Positions 9,309 through 11,742 of a DNA stretch of 11,742 bases are shown piece by piece (position 1 is the stretch's first letter; each line of letters starts with the position of its first letter). Where the stretch lies: assembly GCA_020426085.1 (NCBI GenBank), contig JAGQQP010000067.1, positions 1-11,742 of the forward strand, given 5' to 3'. Made by a program: the position numbers and the translations under genes. The notes below the pieces were generated by a model. The model was not told the DNA's origin, ran no database searches, and saw only the letters and a program-made list of their open reading frames with translations. Origin of the DNA: Planctomycetaceae bacterium (GTDB lineage Bacteria > Planctomycetota > Planctomycetia > Planctomycetales > Planctomycetaceae).

Positions 9309-9327
9309 AAGAGGCGACAAACCTCTT
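9309..9327 (-). promoter_or_regulatory. Hairpin and weak promoter pattern upstream of csrA
   Basis: AAGAGG and CCTCTT form a perfect 6-bp stem with a 7-nt loop, about 50 nt upstream of csrA. Overlapping it on the minus strand is a weak promoter-like pattern: GTGACA, 17 nt, then ATAAGA. Both cannot matter in the same way: if the promoter is real, the hairpin is mostly outside the transcript and might be an operator. Confidence 0.25.
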
Positions 9328-9644
9328 ATTGATTTGATTTATTGTTTGTCACCTGTTGTTTATTCGTATGTAATTAAAACAAATCAGACCGGGCTCAAGA
9401 ATTTGATCCCCGACAGTTCCGATTCCTCAGACTGACCAGAGACCGGCTGCGTTTTCAGGCATAATTCCCTTACCGGCAATGACCCACATCCCTGCATCTT
9501 TTAATGAGTTCCTCGTGGGTACTAACTACATCGACCCTTTCTCACAGAGAAATTCTGCTAAGATAGGATAAATAACGTCGCCAGCGAAAGATGGGTGTCG
9601 GTTTGCCGAATCCAGCGGGTTTACCGGTTGTATCGGATATACCG

Positions 9645-9672
9645 TTGGTTTATGGCTAAAATAGTGTATTAA
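9645..9672 (+). promoter_or_regulatory. Candidate promoter for cstA
   Basis: TTGGTT (9645-9650), 16 nt and TATTAA (9667-9672) are each a partial match to the sigma-70 hexamers. If real, the cstA leader would be about 230 nt. Confidence 0.25.
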
Positions 9673-9895
9673 TGTGTATTTGTGAAGTTGCTGATGCTGC
9701 CAACATGACGGACTGATTTGCGATTCCTGATCTATGCGGATAATCTGTAGTAAGCGCTCTGATTTACGACCTCCTGCTGCCAGGGAGTCCTCCTTCAGTG
9801 CAAAATCAGACATGCAATCCACACCTGGACCAGTTTCAAACCGGTTCGGCCCCCTGAAACCCTCTATCAGTCCACCTGATTTTTCGACGAATGCT

Positions 9896-9899
9896 GGAG
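9896..9899 (+). promoter_or_regulatory. cstA ribosome-binding site
   Basis: GGAG, 10 nt before the ATG at 9910, supports that start. It contains a GGA triplet. Two more GGA triplets lie upstream in the probable leader, at 9784-9786 and 9827-9829. Confidence 0.55.
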
Positions 9900-9909
9900 T
9901 AAAACACGA

Positions 9910-11742
9910 ATGGCAACACTGTTGATCGCTGCGGGAGCTTTTGTAGGTTACATCATTGCCTACCACACTTATGGAAAGTGGCTGTCCCAGAAAATCTTTA
10001 ACGTCGATGGCAACGCGGAAGTCCCCAGTAAACAGCTGCGGGATGACGTCGATTTTGTTCCCACCAAAAAGGAAGTCATCTTCGGCCATCACTTCACCAG
10101 TATCGCCGGCACCGGTCCGATTGTCGGCCCTGCGATCGCTGTTTTCTGGGGCTGGCTGCCCGCATTGGTGTGGGTTCTGTTTGGATCGATTTTCATCGGT
10201 GCCGTTCACGATTTCGGTGCACTGGTCGTCTCGTTGCGGAACCGTGGACAGACCGTTGGTGAAGTCGCTGGCCGTTTGATTGCACCGCGCACCCGCATCC
10301 TGTTTCTGCTCATACTGCTGCTGGCATTGACGGTTGTCCTCGCGATTTTCGGACTGGTCATCGCCATCATTTTCGCGCTTTATCCTGAAACAGTGATCCC
10401 TGTCTGGATCACCATGCCCATCGCGATTGTCATCGGCCTGATGGTCTACAAACAGAATGCGGAACTGCTGATTCCGTCTCTGGTGGCCCTGTTCATCGTC
10501 TATGCATCGGTCTGGCTCGGCGCCTATTATTGGCCCATCGATATCTCGGCAATGTTTGGTATAAAACTCATGGGGCCTTTCCCCAATGCCGTCATTCTCT
10601 GGACCTTCGTACTGCTCGCCTATTGTGCGATTGCTTCCGTACTTCCGGTCTGGTTGCTGCTGCAGCCCCGCGACTTCATTAACAGTCACCAGCTGGTTCT
10701 GGCTTTGGGACTGCTGCTCATCGGTGCCATCGTAGCCGGGGCGACAGGCAAAGCCGATCTGGTCGGCAGTGCCCCTGCCATTGCAAGTAATCTCCCCGCC
10801 GACGCACCCCCCATCTGGCCGTTCCTGTTCATCACCATTGCCTGCGGTGCGTGTAGTGGCTTCCACTGTCTCGTCAGCAGTGGTACCAGCAGTAAGCAGG
10901 TCGAATCCGAACTCGACGCCCAGTACGTCGGCTACGGTGCCATGCTCCTCGAAGGGGGCCTGGCGGTCATCGTGATTCTCGCCTGTTGTGCCGGCGTCGG
11001 TATGGGGGATTTCACCCGTGTCGGCACAGGAGCCGCCTACAATTATGAACCGGCAATCGATGCTGCCACAGGAACTCAGCTCACCGGAGTCGCTGCCTGG
11101 GAAACCCGCTATAACGCCAAAGCCGAAAATGGCTGGGCGACTTTTGCATTGAAAGACAAAATCGGTGCGTTCATTCTGGGCGGGGCGAACTTTCTCAGTA
11201 CGATCGGGATTCCCATGAAACTGGGTATCAGCATTATCGCCGTGCTCGTCGCCAGTTTTGCCGCTACCACCCTCGATACCGCGACGCGTCTGCAGCGTTA
11301 TGTCATCCAGGAACTGGCGGCCACCATTCATATTAAACCCCTCACCAACAAATATGCGGCCACCGGCCTGGCTGTCTTCCTGGGGGGAATGGTTGCGATG
11401 CTTCCCAAAAGCGCGGAAGCGGGACCCGGGAGTGGCGGTCTGATTCTCTGGCCTCTCTTTGGTGCCACCAACCAGCTGCTGGCCGGCCTGGCGTTTATGG
11501 TCATCGTCTTTTATCTCCGTCGCCGTAACAAACCGATTATCTTTGCCCTGGTTCCCATGATCGTCATGCTCATCATGCCTGCTTGGGCCATGCTGTGGAA
11601 CATGTTCAACAGCGAGTCGGGCTGGGCCTATAGTGCCAACGATCGGCATCTGTTCCTGTTTGGAGTCGTCGTGATCGCGCTCCAGATCTGGATGATGGTC
11701 GAAGGTCTGCTCGTCTGGTCGAAGTCCAAAGGGCACCTCGAA
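9910..11742 (+). CDS. cstA: CstA carbon-starvation/pyruvate-type transporter (3' end beyond window)
   Basis: The frame is open for 611 codons to the window edge without a stop. It encodes a multi-pass inner-membrane protein of the CstA family, whose E. coli members CstA and BtsT take up pyruvate or are linked to peptide uptake. Family motifs include GHHFTSIAGTGPIVGPAIAV (59-78), GAVHDFGALVVSLRNRG (97-113), QPRDFINS (252-259), CSGFHCLVSSGTSSKQ (315-330), ASFAATTLDTATRLQRY (448-464) and WPLFGATNQLLAG (514-526). There are long hydrophobic segments throughout. E. coli CstA is about 700 residues. The last residues here (WSKSKGHLE) are hydrophilic after a membrane helix, so the missing part may be short. 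The start is set by GGAG 10 nt upstream and by the hydrophobic first helix starting at MATLLIAAG. It is divergent from csrA. The substrate is inferred from family only. Confidence 0.95.
   Translation, partial: MATLLIAAGAFVGYIIAYHTYGKWLSQKIFNVDGNAEVPSKQLRDDVDFVPTKKEVIFGHHFTSIAGTGPIVGPAIAVFWGWLPALVWVLFGSIFIGAVHDFGALVVSLRNRGQTVGEVAGRLIAPRTRILFLLILLLALTVVLAIFGLVIAIIFALYPETVIPVWITMPIAIVIGLMVYKQNAELLIPSLVALFIVYASVWLGAYYWPIDISAMFGIKLMGPFPNAVILWTFVLLAYCAIASVLPVWLLLQPRDFINSHQLVLALGLLLIGAIVAGATGKADLVGSAPAIASNLPADAPPIWPFLFITIACGACSGFHCLVSSGTSSKQVESELDAQYVGYGAMLLEGGLAVIVILACCAGVGMGDFTRVGTGAAYNYEPAIDAATGTQLTGVAAWETRYNAKAENGWATFALKDKIGAFILGGANFLSTIGIPMKLGISIIAVLVASFAATTLDTATRLQRYVIQELAATIHIKPLTNKYAATGLAVFLGGMVAMLPKSAEAGPGSGGLILWPLFGATNQLLAGLAFMVIVFYLRRRNKPIIFALVPMIVMLIMPAWAMLWNMFNSESGWAYSANDRHLFLFGVVVIALQIWMMVEGLLVWSKSKGHLE

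Larger units (their letters stand above)
9257..9909. other. Divergent intergenic region, csrA / cstA
   Basis: About 650 bp with no supportable protein or tRNA gene. It holds the csrA ribosome-binding site and hairpin, a weak promoter-like pair for cstA, and a long cstA leader with GGA triplets. The stretch from about 9370 to 9640 has no feature I can name. A small RNA there cannot be excluded by eye. Confidence 0.6.

Noticed and set aside
9380..9460. tRNA-like look of the stretch with GATCCCCGACAGTTCCGATT
   Set aside because: I could not form an acceptor stem, a D arm or a proper T arm on either strand.
9526..11736. A 736-codon open frame on the minus strand
   Set aside because: It lies opposite cstA, which has clear family motifs. 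Its translation is a low-complexity, charged Asp/Glu/His/Gln-rich sequence, typical of the complement of a membrane-protein gene. It has no recognisable domain.

Overview
The window looks like chromosomal DNA of a planctomycete with moderate G+C, possibly Gimesia-like. This is inferred from gene style and content: an ammonium-transporter/sensor-kinase fusion, a thiD2-thiE fusion, ClpC and CsrA. I did no taxonomic search. There are seven protein genes, two of which run off the window edges. I see no rRNA, tRNA, CRISPR array, insertion sequence or phage gene.

Left part, minus strand: the first 2 kb is one open frame, with no stop before the left edge. It encodes an Amt ammonium channel fused to a PAS domain and the start of a histidine kinase. 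A 235-bp gap holds its probable promoter and a small overlapping upstream ORF. Upstream of that, also on the minus strand, are a tRNA-dihydrouridine synthase gene (dus) and a thiamine biosynthesis gene, 36 bp apart and probably cotranscribed in the order thi then dus. The thiamine protein has three parts: an N-terminal segment resembling the ClpC N domain, a ThiD2 HMP-phosphate kinase domain, and a ThiE thiamine-phosphate synthase domain.

Centre: a roughly 600-bp divergent intergenic region separates this gene from a full-length clpC on the plus strand, which ends at a strong intrinsic terminator. The gene with a Clp_N-like head therefore lies head-to-head with the gene for the unfoldase that carries the genuine Clp_N domain. 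This is the most unusual arrangement in the window. A class I methyltransferase gene follows on the plus strand.

Right part: csrA, encoding the post-transcriptional regulator, lies on the minus strand and converges on the methyltransferase gene with a hairpin terminator between them. After about 650 bp of noncoding DNA, cstA (carbon-starvation/pyruvate-type transporter) reads rightwards off the edge. In Escherichia coli, cstA mRNA is a known CsrA target. Here the two genes are divergent neighbours, and the cstA leader has GGA motifs, one of them in its ribosome-binding site.

Overall the window is mostly housekeeping, with a theme of nutrient sensing: ammonium sensing, carbon starvation and thiamine supply, together with protein quality control and tRNA modification.
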